From: Gonocerus acuteangulatus | Taxonomy: Eukaryota; Arthropoda; Insecta; Hemiptera; Coreidae | Length of the DNA: 64,000 bases | Reading direction: 5' to 3' | Assembly (NCBI GenBank): GCA_946811695.1 | Contig: OX328124.1 | Span: 31,342,148 to 31,406,147 of the forward strand | In this document: piece by piece, positions 21,541 to 31,829 of the stretch | How positions within the stretch are numbered: position 1 is the first letter of the stretch | Layout: each line of letters begins with the position of its first letter | Program-made: the position numbers and the translations under genes | The notes under the pieces: model-generated | The model's input: the letters and a program-made list of their open reading frames with translations, nothing else | What the model was told of the DNA's origin: nothing | The model's database searches: none

Positions 21541-22082
21541 ATTTAAAGGGTAAGGAAAAACTGAAATGGCCACAAGGGGTTAATAATATTATAAATATTA
21601 TTTCTTAACGATTATTAATCTTTGCCTTCTCGGTCTCCTCCCTCCCCCCCCCCCCCTCCTGTGTAAATATATATTACGGCTGATAGGCTGGTGACTCGGC
21701 AAACAGGTGTGGGTATATATATTCACCTGCCTCCATCTTGCTGACCTCCTTAGGCCCATAATGAAAATTAAATTAGAGTGACATTTTCTCATCTCATGTC
21801 TTAAGTTTTATTTTTAACATGATGTGTTAAAACGGCAAGAAAAATTCAGACGACTAGTATATGCTCTCATGCATATGTAATGTTTCATGGTTACATTTCT
21901 TGTATTTTTTATTCGGACAAATCAAGTGAAGAACTGTTTACGGTATTAATTCGTTATTCATTTTTTACCGCATTGCTACTAGTTTATAGGAACATTCGGA
22001 AATAATGAACTTATTGAGGTTGCATGACGATGTTTTTCAAAAATGTCCTTAACATAATATATGTAAGATACCGAAAGTAATG
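21541..22082. other. No gene recognised
   Basis: Holds a C-run at about 21645-21657. No coding or repeat homology recognised. Confidence 0.35.
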
Positions 22083-22144
<62 letters not shown>

Positions 22145-22734
22145 AAAATTACCTGTCTGTCTGTTTGTTCCTTATACAAATCTACACGGTTCGACAGATT
22201 TTGACCAAACTTGGCACACAGGTAGGCCTTGATACGGGAAATCTCCTAGGCTAGGTCAAAATAGTCAAATTTCAAAATTTGGTCAAAAGGCCAAAAGTTT
22301 TGTTCGAGAAAAATTTGCTACACTGAACCATTAAGATTCTGACGGCCATTTTGAATCGACAGCCATTTTGAACAATGTCTCAAGTTTATTTGTTGATGTT
22401 CTTGATAATTAGAATAACTCGAACTCATTGATGACTGTACATCATTATATAATCATGTAATGCAGTTTATTTCAATTTTATATCAACAGTCACAGTCTAA
22501 CTAAGGAGCGCTGGCCTTTCTTTGATAAGAGCTTAAGGCCCCTTTCGGCTGTTTAATGAATTGCTGTGGTGCTGGCCTCTGCCGGCTACATTATGAATTA
22601 CTGGACAGATATAAACAAATTCACACCGTTTGACCGATTTTGACTTAACTGGGTATACAAGTAGATCTTAGATAGATACGGGGAGAGTCATAGGCAGAAA
22701 GTAGGTTTAGCATGGCACACTGGGTAACAGCTAG
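22083..22734 (+). mobile_element. Helitron-type non-autonomous element (H family)
   Basis: Begins in an (AT)n tract (22083-22141) followed by acctgtctgtctgtttgtt and tatacaaatctacac. It ends catggcacactgggtaacag then CTAG (22731-22734) and T. The 5' block (accaaacttggcacacaggt, gatacgggaaatctcctagg) is shared with 42785-42985, 45838-46019 and 46114-46957. No helicase is encoded. The exact 5' base is hidden by the AT tract. Confidence 0.68.
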
Positions 22735-23396
22735 TTATTTAATAAAAATCGGAAAATCACGATTCAAAACTTCTGTAGAGTTTGGCCTAACACGATTATA
22801 TTCCCCTTTAGCCTTCCCAGTTTCAGAGTCGAACAACCATGAGTTCCTTGTACGTACAAATTGATCGAACCCTTGTATCCCAGATAGGAAGTTTGTCTAT
22901 TAATGTGAGTTTACACTTCTGTAGTGACAGTCCTAATGGCTGTTTATGTTTCTTGTCTAGTTCTCCAGTCTCGGCAAACTCTTCAGTAGGTTACTTGGTC
23001 TGTATTCAATTTGGTGGAGGTTCTCTACTAGAGGCAGTTTTCCTGATAAACTAATGTAAGAATATTAAATTTCCTCTATACGGTGTCCATGGATAGGGCA
23101 CGCTTTTGTATTTTTTTTTTTTTATTAAGTCTAGTTGTAAGGAAGACAAAATTATGTTGAATACGGTCAAATAAATTATCTGATTCCGGATTAAACAACC
23201 ACTCCAAATTAACCGATTTTTCTTATTTGTATAGTAAGTACATCTCTATCACTAGTACTCGTTACATCACTGTTAATATACCTTCGCAAGGGAACAAAAA
23301 TTACACCCACTAGTGTTGCATTAATAAATATGTTAGGACCTGTTGTGGAGTAAATTTTCATGTAGTGAAAGAACAAAAATTGTGGTTTTAACAGGT

Positions 23397-23402
<6 letters not shown>
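22735..23402. other. Unassigned; candidate small exon at 22826-22901
   Basis: tttcag precedes 22826 and a gtgagt donor follows ATTAAT at 22901, with an open frame between them (TTMSSLYVQIDRTLVSQIGS and onward). No family is recognised, and the minus strand is also open here, so coding is uncertain. Confidence 0.25.

Positions 23403-23457
<55 letters not shown>
23403..23457. repeat. (AT)n microsatellite
   Basis: Pure AT run of about 54 bp preceded by acac. Confidence 0.93.
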
Positions 23458-23460
<3 letters not shown>

Positions 23461-23764
23461 CCGCATTGCTTTGAAATTTGCTAAACGGATATTAACATAT
23501 CCACTTCACTCCTATTATTAAGTAGAGAGTAGAAAACAAACTTTATCGTTAGAAACATAGGAGTCAAATTTAATGGATTTTGTTAGAACAATATAAAGTA
23601 GATTTAGCCGATAATCCTGTTCTATTTCGTTGACTGGCATTAGGAATCTCTAATGTTTTAATGATCATGGTCTCTAATGTCAAATACGTTAAATCGCTCA
23701 AATTAAATATCAACATGAGTGTCGAATTGCAGAACGACTAATCTGTAGAATCTCTTTAAGTTTT

Positions 23765-24170
23765 TTCCAAATAATTGCTGGATATCAATAATGGCAAAAT
23801 ATCTTTTGACATTTCTATCGTCTGGATACATTACATTACCCACAGATTTTTGTCACTTTACTGAATCGAAGACCGAAATCATTCAGAAGATTTTCCCGAA
23901 CATTATACAAAATTACAAAAAGTATCTTTGGTTCAGCGAAAGAGTTATATTGGCTGCAAAAAAAAATTAATGTAAAATAAATGTATTTTCAAAATTAAAG
24001 TCAAATTGCTGGCAAATTGATGTCGTACAAATCGATTGATTCCGTCACTAACAAAGATTATGTCAACTATCCAACGGAATTCTTATATCTGTTGGAAGTG
24101 CTTGGATTAACACCACCTGCAATTAAAAATCGGATCGTGGAATGTTGTGCACTTGCGGTGAAAAAATGAA
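23765..24170 (+). pseudogene. Helitron PIF1-type helicase fragment, decayed
   Basis: Reads SGYITLPTDFCHFTESKTEI, IFPNIIQNYKKYLWF, SERVILAAKKN and, after frameshifts, YKSIDSVTNKDYVNYPTEFL then LLEVLGLTPPAIKN. These match the C-terminal helicase region of Helitron Rep/helicase proteins, where WL.ERAILAP and Y.SIDS..N....YP.EFLN are conserved. Stops and shifts near 23965 and 24020 show that it is dead. It ends at TGA 24166-24168, about 20 bp before a Helitron-type terminus on the other strand. Confidence 0.75.
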
Positions 24171-24186
24171 TGATTAATATGAATTA

Positions 24187-24463
24187 CTAGCTGTTCCCCG
24201 GTGTGCTATGCTACACCTACTTTCTGCATCTAGAAAAGCAAAAATAAATAAAACCAAATAAATAATATTAAAATCTAATAATGCAAATCTGTAACTGTTC
24301 GGGTTCACAGTTTCGAACCCGTGACCTCCGAACTGTGTCCTAGACAGAGATTTTGACCTAGCCCAAGACACTTCCCGGATCAAGACCTACCAAGTTTCGT
24401 CCAAATCGGTCAAGCGGTGTGGATTTATTAGGAAGAAACAGACAGACAGACAGACAGCTGGTA
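24187..24463 (-). mobile_element. Helitron-type element (H family), truncated
   Basis: The 3' terminus is at 24187-24190: the minus strand reads GGTGTAGCATAGCACACC hairpin, GGGGAACAG, CTAG. The inner sequence matches 46114-46957, including ggtcacgggttcgaa and the gtctgtctgt run. It stops where R1 begins (24470). Confidence 0.65.
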
Positions 24464-24490
24464 GACGTTTTAGCGCGGTTCCTCTCTCCC

Positions 24491-24494
<4 letters not shown>

Positions 24495-24555
<61 letters not shown>
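24495..24555. repeat. (AT)n microsatellite in R1
   Basis: AT run next to tttgtctgttcgctct, the same R1 junction as at 12428. Confidence 0.92.
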
Positions 24556-24565
<10 letters not shown>

Positions 24566-25060
24566 TTGTCTGTTCGCTCTCTAGGTCCCAGACGAATGGT
24601 CCAATTTTTATGAAATTTGGTACAAAAATCTTTCGTCAAATTTGAAAGGTCAAGTTCGTTAACCAGCAGAATCCGCCCACCGGAACATGGTTTTTTGAGC
24701 GAATGTCCTTCATATGCTTGAAAGTACTCGTTTTATAGGCTCCTGGGCCTAGGAAAACGAATGAAACCATTTTTAAGGCTCAAATTTTATCAAAACTAAT
24801 ATCTTAAACTTTTGGTTACGTTTGGAGTTAAGCAAGGGTTAGAATAAAATATTTTATGAACAGACATGAAAAGTTTTGGGAACTTCGTATATTTTCATTA
24901 ATATTTCGAACACGGTTGGGAAATTTTCATAAGTGGATAGAAACTATTTGAAAGCTTTCTAAATTCTCTATAGAAAAGATTCTGAAACAAGTTTTGATTA
25001 GGTGATGTCAATCGAAGAAATAAGTGCTTAAAACTTCAAATACGTCTGTTTTGTTCTTAT

Positions 25061-26165
25061 TTATTTATTTTATTGCATTGTTGAGCATCGCAACATTGGC
25101 GACAAACTCATTTTATGTTTGTTACGTCAAGAAAAAAAAAAGAAAAGAAAAGAAAAGAAAAGAAAAGGTAAATGAATAATTAAAGAACTTAAATGTTAAC
25201 AAAACGTGAAAAAGAAGATAAAGCAAACAAAAAAAAAATAAAAATAAAAATAAATAAAATAAAAACAGAACAAATAGTAACACTAAAGTAATAATTTGAT
25301 GCAAACATAAAATTTTGAAATAGTGGATGTGAAAGTTAAGTGAACTATTTACAGCTTGTTGTATAAATGTGTGTTTTTCAAATGTTTGAGGATTGTATGG
25401 ATGTGTGGGCTACCCTCTGTCAGTAAGTCGTGTAAGTCGTGGAGCATATTTAAGTTAATGAGTTGTCTGAAGTTTGTAAGTATATGTTTAACTGTCAGCG
25501 TCTCATTGCAGTATTTACAAGTTGGTCTGTCCTTTCTTTCTAGTAAGTACGAATGGGTAAGTAGAGTGTGTCCAATTCGAAGCCTGGTTAAAATAACATC
25601 ATCTCGTCGAGAGAAGTGTTCCTTTGACCAGGCTTTCGTTGTATTTTTAATTTCTCGTAATTTTGTTTCTGCTTGATACCACTCACTTTCCCATTCGTAC
25701 TGAATGTAAGTCAGTAATGTTTTGTAGAAGTCCGATGAAGTCACAGTATGTAAGTTAAAGGTTGGTCTTTGAGTGGCTAGTTTTGCTTGTAAGTCGACGG
25801 CAGTACTGAGTTTGATGTCTTCGTGTCCAGGTAGCCATAGCAACGTAATGTGTGTATTATTGTTTTGTAGTTTATATATTTGTGATAATATGTTACTGAT
25901 GATTTGGATGTGTACTCTACATGTTTTGGATGGAGTGTAACGAACTTAAGGAGTCAGTGCAAACAGTTATGTGTCGATTTATTCTGTCTTGAACGTTTGT
26001 TAGTGCTAAGAGTATTCCGTGCAGTTCAGCTGTATATACAGTCGTCTCGTCGGGTAGTTTCAGTAGGTAAGTGTTGTCGTCAACAATTGCAGCTGCTCCT
26101 GTTCCGAATTTAGTCTTGGAACCGTCACTGCAAATGTACAACTTATGCCTATGAACTTATGTTTA
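25061..26165 (-). mobile_element. RNase H-type LINE insertion in R1
   Basis: Flanked by gttcttat at 25053-25060 and 26166-26173. The plus R1 copy shows an uninterrupted site (near 11796-11815). The element is 5'-truncated inside RNase H and its 3' end has an AATAAATA-like tail. The 3' UTR is rich in AAAAG and AAATA repeats (25130-25270). Confidence 0.85.
25349..26150 (-). pseudogene. LINE RNase H and C-terminal zinc-knuckle region
   Basis: Reads LYICSDGSKTKFGTGAAAIV (first RNase H Asp), VYTAELHGILLALTN (Glu) and TVCTDSLSSLHSIQ (second Asp), then a stop and frame change near 25917. The next frame gives ITLLWLPGHEDIKLSTAVD, ILTRLRIGHTLLTHSYLL, then CKYCNETLTVKHIL, and ends HLKNTHLYNKL with a stop at 25349-25351. 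A single frameshift separates otherwise well-kept domains, so the insertion is fairly young. The reverse transcriptase part was lost by 5' truncation. Shadow plus-strand frames overlap it. Confidence 0.88.
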
Positions 26166-26772
26166 GTTCTTATGAACGGGTGTTTGTCGTTCTTTTTGTA
26201 ATTTTTGTCTCTTTCCCTTAGTTTTTTATTGATTTTTATTTTTGTAATTTCTTATGTTAGGAAAATGTATTTGTGTGTAAAACAGAATAGGTAAAATGAG
26301 ACCAATTTTCTATTGCTAGAAATAATGAAAAGTTTTGGGAACTTCGTATAATTTCTTAATATCTCGAAAACGGTTGAAAATCTTGGGAAGCGAAAGGTTA
26401 CCATTCGAAAGCTTACTAAATGCTCCACAAAGAATGTTCTGACGAAAGTTTTAATTAGGCGATGTCAATCGGAGAAATAAGTGCTTAAAACATTAAAGTA
26501 ATTGATTTCGTTTATTCGAACGTTTTTTTTTGTCTGTTTTTATTCTTTGTTATTTCTTAATTGCTTATAGTTGGATAATGTATTTTACAATAAAACTGGT
26601 TTAGTAAAATAACAAAACAATTTATTGTTAGAAATATAGATTTCCTAGATTCCAAGACCTTGTAACTAGCGGGACCCTTTCTAGTGTTGACCGACCCTTC
26701 CAGGTAAGATCGTAAATCAAGACCATTCAAGACTGGTGGAACCAAAATAATAACTGCTTCTATTTTAATCTT

Positions 26773-26814
26773 CAGGCGATTCGCCAAGGTTGCGAAGCCT
26801 TATCAATAAATACA
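26773..26814 (-). mobile_element. 42-bp micro-insertion with target duplication
   Basis: The plus R1 copy has the site once (near 10846-10860). Here tattttaatctt is duplicated at 26761-26772 and 26815-26826 around 42 bp. On the minus strand the insert reads TTGATAAGGC, a loop, then TGGCGAATCG. This is reminiscent of the CTGANGA / hairpin / GAAAC motif of the larger elements. The relationship is inference. Confidence 0.6.
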
Positions 26815-26903
26815 TATTTTAATCTTTCCAAATTAGACTAGGGATAAGAACGGAAGCGCGCTAAGATGATGCAGTTCCTGCGAGTCGGACTTTTATATAT
26901 GTG

Positions 26904-27289
26904 ATGAAAAATATTGGGATGCTTGTGTATTTTCTTAAATATCTCAAAACTGATTGAAACTCGTGGAAAATGGAAGGTGATGATTGGGAAGCTCATGAAT
27001 GTCCCAAGAAAACGTTTCTGAAGTAATTTAGTTTTGTTGTTTGAAATAGATCTTTTCGAGCAGAATTGAAAGATACTGTGTGACTATTTTCTTCTACTTC
27101 ACTGCTGTTAGTTTCGTTCTTTATTACGGGCTTTTCTATATTTACCTCACTTTTATATTTGGTTGATTTTTTTTAATTGAATTTAATAGTAAAATGAGTA
27201 TTCTACTAAAAGAAGGTATTTTCAAAAAGGTAAGCCGTCTTTTTCGGAATTGAAAATACTTGTGGTTCTATTTTATTTTATTTTAGTAA
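26904..27289. other. No gene recognised
   Basis: AT-rich sequence outside R1, without recognised features. Confidence 0.4.
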
Positions 27290-27438
27290 AGGTCAGATGT
27301 CAGGATATTTGGACTGGGAATACTCCAAATAGGAAAGGAATTCCCTGGAGTTATCTGGAATGATTTCCATTCAGCTGGAACGGTTTCGCCTAAACAATAT
27401 CCCAAGAGACAAGCTTCTGTCCTATCCAACCTTTCAGA
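27290..27438 (+). other. Candidate internal exon, unknown product
   Basis: An acceptor-like ttag or gtcag is followed by an open frame (VRIFGLGILQIGKEFPGVIW, then FHSAGTVSPKQYPKRQASVL) ending at TCAGAG before gtaagc at 27439. GC content is higher than the flanks and the donor is good. No protein family is recognised and the acceptor is ambiguous. It could be a real exon of an unseen plus-strand gene, or chance. Confidence 0.25.
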
Positions 27439-27539
27439 GGTAAGCGTTCCGTAGTTCGGTTTCGCTCAAAGGTATCTTCAAGATTAACTGATGGCGGAGA
27501 CTTTGCGAAAAAAGAGAGACATTTTAATCATTATTTTTC

Positions 27540-27569
27540 TAATGAAATTTCTGTTTATTTTTATTACAA

Positions 27570-27631
<62 letters not shown>

Positions 27632-27695
27632 AACAATTCCTGATGATTTCATTTTTCTCATCTTTTTGTAATAAAAATAAACAGAAATTTCATAG
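27540..27695. repeat. Inverted repeat flanking (AT)n
   Basis: tgaaatttctgtttattttt (27540-27566 region) pairs with aaaaataaacagaaatttca (27668-27691). An (AT)n run at 27570-27628 and about 35 bp lie between them. Confidence 0.85.
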
Positions 27696-28592
27696 ATATA
27701 TATATATATACACAAAGTTTTGATACGCCGTGGCGTATCAACAATTGGGCTATTAACGCCTATCGATAGGTTGCCACTCTTTTATAAAGCCAACAACACG
27801 CCAGTGACCTATATAATTCCAGTAACCTATTCAGGTACTGGCGAAGCACATTGGGGCCAAACGACATTTCCTGTTTCAAAAAAGGCTACAGCCTATAAAT
27901 CTTAACCGATTTTAGTGATTTTTTTTTTTAAATGAACGCTAATAAAAATTTAAAACAACTTTATCTAACCTGATTTTTGCTTCGCCTGCCTATGAAATTA
28001 CGTGAAAATAATTCACGAACTTTTACATTTGAACATAAAATTTATTTTATTTTTCATCTAATTTAATATCAGCACTGATATCCTTAAAATTGAACATTTA
28101 AATCCTGATAAGACCTGGAAAAAATCAAAATCTATTTTCAAATCACATTATTTCAATTAATCTTATAGTTGAATTGAGATAAATTTACGTGAAGAAGATG
28201 TAAGTATGTCTTTTCAGGATATAAATGTTTAATTTCATCAGTATCAGTGCAGATATACTGATGAAACTAAACATTTATATCCTGATTAGACTTGGAAAAA
28301 ATCATACTGACATCTCCTAAACGTAAAATTATCTCAATTCAACAATGAGATTAATTGAAATAATGTGATTTGAAAATATATTTTGTTTTTTCCCAGGTCT
28401 AATAACGATTTAAATGATGAATTTTAATGATATCAGTGCTGATATTAAGTTAAATGAAAAATAAAATATTATTTTATGTTCAATTGTAAAAGTTCCTGAA
28501 TTATTTACACGTAATTTCTTACGCAGGAGAAACAAAATTCAAAAATCAGGCCAGACAAAGTTGTACTAAATTTCATTAGCTTTCATTTTTAA

Positions 28593-29515
28593 CCCTGGAA
28601 TCACAACATGATAAAGTTGTTACAAATCTCACAACGTGGGGTCATATATGACCCCATCTAGTCTTTCGTAATTCTTTTACAAATTTGGTGTTAGGTTTTT
28701 GAAACGGTATTTTAAGATGACTACCATGTATAATATAATAATTTATAACCAAATAATCTTATTTAGTTGTAAAATGCGGGAGTGGGAAATCAAAAATCAA
28801 AATACCACAAATTTAGACATAAGTTTATTTGAATATTTGTCCTCTGAATAACAAATTTAAATATAATGTTTTCTCTATAATATTTTGTCTTTATGACTTC
28901 TAGAATAAAAAAATACTATGATATGTAAAATTGGTTTAAAAGGGAACAAAATATAGTGATTTGGATGTATGCACATTATAATGATCAAAAAAATAAAAAT
29001 ATTGTTATTCATTTATACACTATTTACATGTACTTTGCCTGTGTTCAGCACACAGACTCTTACTACACTTTGCACAATGTGTTTCAGCTTTCCTGTCTTT
29101 TTTTACGATCACAATGACCACATCGTATATATGGCCATCCTCTTATTCACTCGTATCACATACTTCACCAATTTCACTGTCTTCACTATCCAAAACGTCT
29201 CTAAAATCTCTGTTCTTCTCTTCTACAATTTGCCAAAGCAAATCATTGCGAATTTCATCTTCCATGCAAAATAATAAATCATTAGACATACTATATTCGA
29301 TAAAAAAAATATTACATAAACCAGAACGTGGGGTCGCCCGTGACCCAAAGGCTTTATATACGTCCACAGGGATAGGAATGAGAAAAGCCTAACTCTCTAT
29401 TATGATCACCTTGTCAGGTCAGGATCAGACATGTTTAAAAACTAAAATGTGTAGGAAATAACAAATATTTTCAGAACTCAGGGGTCACGGGTGACCACAC
29501 ATTGTGATTCCAGGG
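28593..29515 (-). mobile_element. piggyBac-type element, internally deleted
   Basis: TTAA target duplications at 28589-28592 and 29516-29519 flank perfect terminal repeats CCCTGGAATCACAA / TTGTGATTCCAGGG. Subterminal repeats ggggtcatatatgacccc and ggggtcacgggtgacc are present, as piggyBac elements often have. At 923 bp it is far shorter than an autonomous element (about 2.5 kb). Confidence 0.9.
29020..29367 (-). pseudogene. piggyBac transposase remnant, N-terminal joined to C-terminal
   Basis: The minus strand reads MSNDLLFCMEDEIRNDLL and LDSEDSEIGEVCDTSE, an acidic N-terminal region. After an in-frame TAA it continues KKDRKAETHCAKCSKSLCAE then HRQSTCK and a stop at 29022-29020. The cysteine pattern (C..C....C..H....C) matches the zinc-binding C-terminus of piggyBac transposases. 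The catalytic DDE/D core between them is missing, which explains the short element. Confidence 0.65.
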
Positions 29516-29640
29516 TTAAAAATAAAATCATTGAAATTGGTTAAGATTTAGAGGTTGTAGCCTTTTTTGAATCACGAAATCTCGTTTGGCCCCAATGTGC
29601 GACGTTTCTTGACTTCAGTGATCAACGGGAACCGGTGCAA

Positions 29641-30139
29641 TAAATGTAACTATGGCCGTTGGCTGGTAGATAAGCTTTTATTTTTCCACCCGACGACCTT
29701 GAAGTTGTAGGGTCCTTTCGAAAGAATCACACAAGAAATTACCAAACATACACTATGGTATGACGTATTTAATTATCTTATATTGTTCCATATTTTAAAA
29801 CTTAAATTAAAGTATGATTGAATACAACACTGTAATAATTTAAACCTCGCCACGTCTTCCAGTATTTCAACTTATCCTCGCAAACACATTAGTGGCGGTA
29901 CACATGCAAAAACAACAAGTTAATGCTCCTCCCCCTGACCTCAAGCTAATTTAACTTTTGACACATATCGTCACATAATTGGTTTAAGTTATTCAAAGTG
30001 GCCAAGACAGCGATAATGTAATTTCGAAGTTTAATGTTATATATTAAATGGCGAAGATATTATTCTCGCTAAAATTGATTCGTACCTTATTTTTTTCTGG
30101 CCGATTTGTATCAAATTAAAAATTCTGAATAAAAAAAAA
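29641..30139. other. No gene recognised
   Basis: AT-rich sequence between the inverted duplication and a LINE. No homology recognised. Confidence 0.4.
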
Positions 30140-31335
30140 ATATCCATACTGAATAGATGGCAAGGAACGTGGTTCTGCACACAAGATAACTACCTCAGGG
30201 AAATAAAGTGCAGTATGCAATAATATTCGTCAGGAGAACTGAGGACAAGACGCGACGAAGTAATACTAACACGACTTAGGATCGGTCACACGACTCACCC
30301 ATTCGTACCTCTTCACATGGGCGTATATAGAAAATAATTTCGGAGAGGGCTGGGAAAATTTCGGGGGGGGGGGCTGAGACCATTTCCGGTGTATGGAATA
30401 CTAACAATTTAGATCTTGGATGAGTTTTAGTCAACTTAAACGCTATTACACCCAAAATAGAATATATTTTATGAACTAAATGATCTTATTTTATTTATTT
30501 TTAAGGGTTTCTTGAACTTTTTACCGATCAAATCAAAATTTCGGGAGGGGCTGGAGCCCCCTCAGCCCCCCCTTATATACGCCCATGCCTCTTCTCAAGA
30601 CAAGACAAACCACTATGTGAGGCATGCAACGTACCTTTAACTGTAAAACATTTACTAACTGACTGCCTTCAAAGAGACAACTTACAGATTCCTCGAAGCC
30701 TCAGTGAACTGTTATCTGATAGGAGCCCACACATTGATACCATACTGACGTACTTAAAGACGACAAAGACATATAATAAAATATAGTTATACCACACATA
30801 ACTCCCAAGTCAAAGTTCCTTATTTCAGGATAATATACCCCAGATTAAATTCCCAAAATGTGATTATGATTACTATTTGTTATTACCATTAAAATTATAC
30901 GTTTAACACTAGATTTACCAGATCTGGTACTAGTTTAAATGTCAATAACAAAAAATTTATTTATCACTAATATACATGCAGTTACATTAAGTTCATTAAA
31001 TGTATTCTCTACCTATAGCTACAAAAGTCATAACATCATTTAGGAAAGCAAATGTTATATGTAGTAGGAATTTTAAATTGAGATTGCACGACCAGTCAAA
31101 ATGACTGGTCTGGTAAAACTAATCTTTTATTACTGATTATGTTTTCATTATTTGTTTTTCTTTATTTTTCTTTTATTATTCATTCTCCATGACCTTTATT
31201 TTTTAATTTCGTTACTGATCCTTGGCTTATAATTTATTATTTTATTTCTTTAATTTTATATAAATTATTTTAGGGCAGATCGCCATTGCTATGGAGCTCT
31301 AAAAGTTAAAAAACTAAATAAGTTAAAAAAAAAAA
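30140..31335 (+). mobile_element. RNase H-type LINE 3' end, split by a TIR element
   Basis: Coding remnant: LNRWQGTWFCTQDNYLREIK, RRDEVILTRLRIGHTTHPF, then after the insertion QDKPLCEACNVPLTVKHLL, DCLQRDNLQIPRSLSELL and TILTYLKTTKTYNKI with TAG at 30784-30786. An internal stop and a frameshift are present. The 3' UTR (30787-31324) ends with gggcagatcgccattgct and an A-run at 31325-31335. The same UTR end occurs at 9905-10375. Confidence 0.85.
30316..30587. mobile_element. 272-bp TIR element (MITE) nested in LINE
   Basis: Perfect 14-bp terminal repeats catgggcgtatata / tatatacgcccatg, with subterminal G-runs and C-runs (ggggggggggctga, ctcagcccccc). The flanks cctcttca (30308-30315) and cctcttct (30588-30595) form an 8-bp target duplication with one mismatch. 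Removing the element restores a continuous LINE reading frame across HPFVPL. No coding. An 8-bp duplication suggests a hAT- or P-like mobilising transposase. Confidence 0.85.
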
Positions 31336-31459
31336 GATTCTGTCCTATGCCCTAAAAAGAATGAGCTTACTATGATTGAAGAAATCAGGTATTTTTTCTT
31401 GTCTTGGTTATTGTGCAATTTCTATTAATTAACTTCTTAATTCATGGGCATCCACTAAC
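31336..31459. other. No feature
   Basis: Short AT-rich stretch between the LINE and the candidate exon. Confidence 0.4.
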
Positions 31460-31516
31460 GATTCGGCTAATAATAAGCAGATATAACTCCCATATTGTGC
31501 AAATTTTGCTCTGCAT
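31460..31516 (-). CDS. Candidate signal-peptide exon, possibly CRF-BP exon 1
   Basis: ATG at 31516-31514 opens MQSKICTIWELYLLIISRI, a plausible signal peptide with a hydrophobic core. A gttagt donor follows at 31459 in phase 0. The next recognised CRF-BP exon (8814) begins in phase 0, so the join is allowed, but the intron would be 22.6 kb. A ctctcag acceptor with a GC-richer leader lies upstream at about 31566-31572. Weak evidence: one short frame, one donor and a one-in-three phase match. Confidence 0.2.
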
Positions 31517-31829
31517 CGCCCCGATAAGATAATAGTTCGGCGAGTTCAATATCCCGCGCCATATCCTGAGAGAAAAAGAGAGAAATTAAAAGGGAATCCA
31601 ATTTCCCCAAAGCGACGATGGTTTCTGTACAGATTGCCTGCAATAGGAATAATGGTGCTTGGAAACCATTTCTCTCAAACAGCAATAAACAGTAGGATCT
31701 ACTACATTTATCTTTCCCTAATTACGACGGTTGTTTCCAATGGATCTTATACACTTATTAATAATATTGAATTATTCAATCATTTTAGACTGAGATAATT
31801 TGACTGTAAAGTTTAAACTAGGAGACAAC
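31517..31829. other. No gene recognised beyond candidate leader
   Basis: A GC-richer patch at 31500-31570 follows the ctctcag acceptor-like site. Otherwise nothing is recognised. The 72-codon minus frame at 31467-31685 overlaps the candidate exon in another frame. Confidence 0.3.

Larger units (their letters stand above)
24470..26903 (-). repeat. Dispersed repeat R1, minus-strand copy
   Basis: Reverse complement of 10782-12663 in matching blocks, bounded by TTAGCGCGGTTCC (24470-24482) and GGAAGCGCGCTAA (26852-26864). It is interrupted by a LINE (25061-26165) and by a 42-bp insertion (26773-26814). It lacks the 348-bp element found in the plus copy. Confidence 0.7.
27780..29640. repeat. Large inverted duplication centred near 28250
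   Basis: Arms of roughly 460 bp. The left arm is about 27780-28245. The right arm is about 28255-28588 plus 29520-29640, because a piggyBac derivative interrupts it. Matching landmarks are aaaaaaggctacagcctata with its counterpart in ggttgtagccttttttgaa, ttggggccaaacga with tcgtttggccccaa, and the centre catcagta...tactgatg. It may be a foldback transposon or a genomic inverted duplication. No coding is seen in the arms. Confidence 0.8.
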
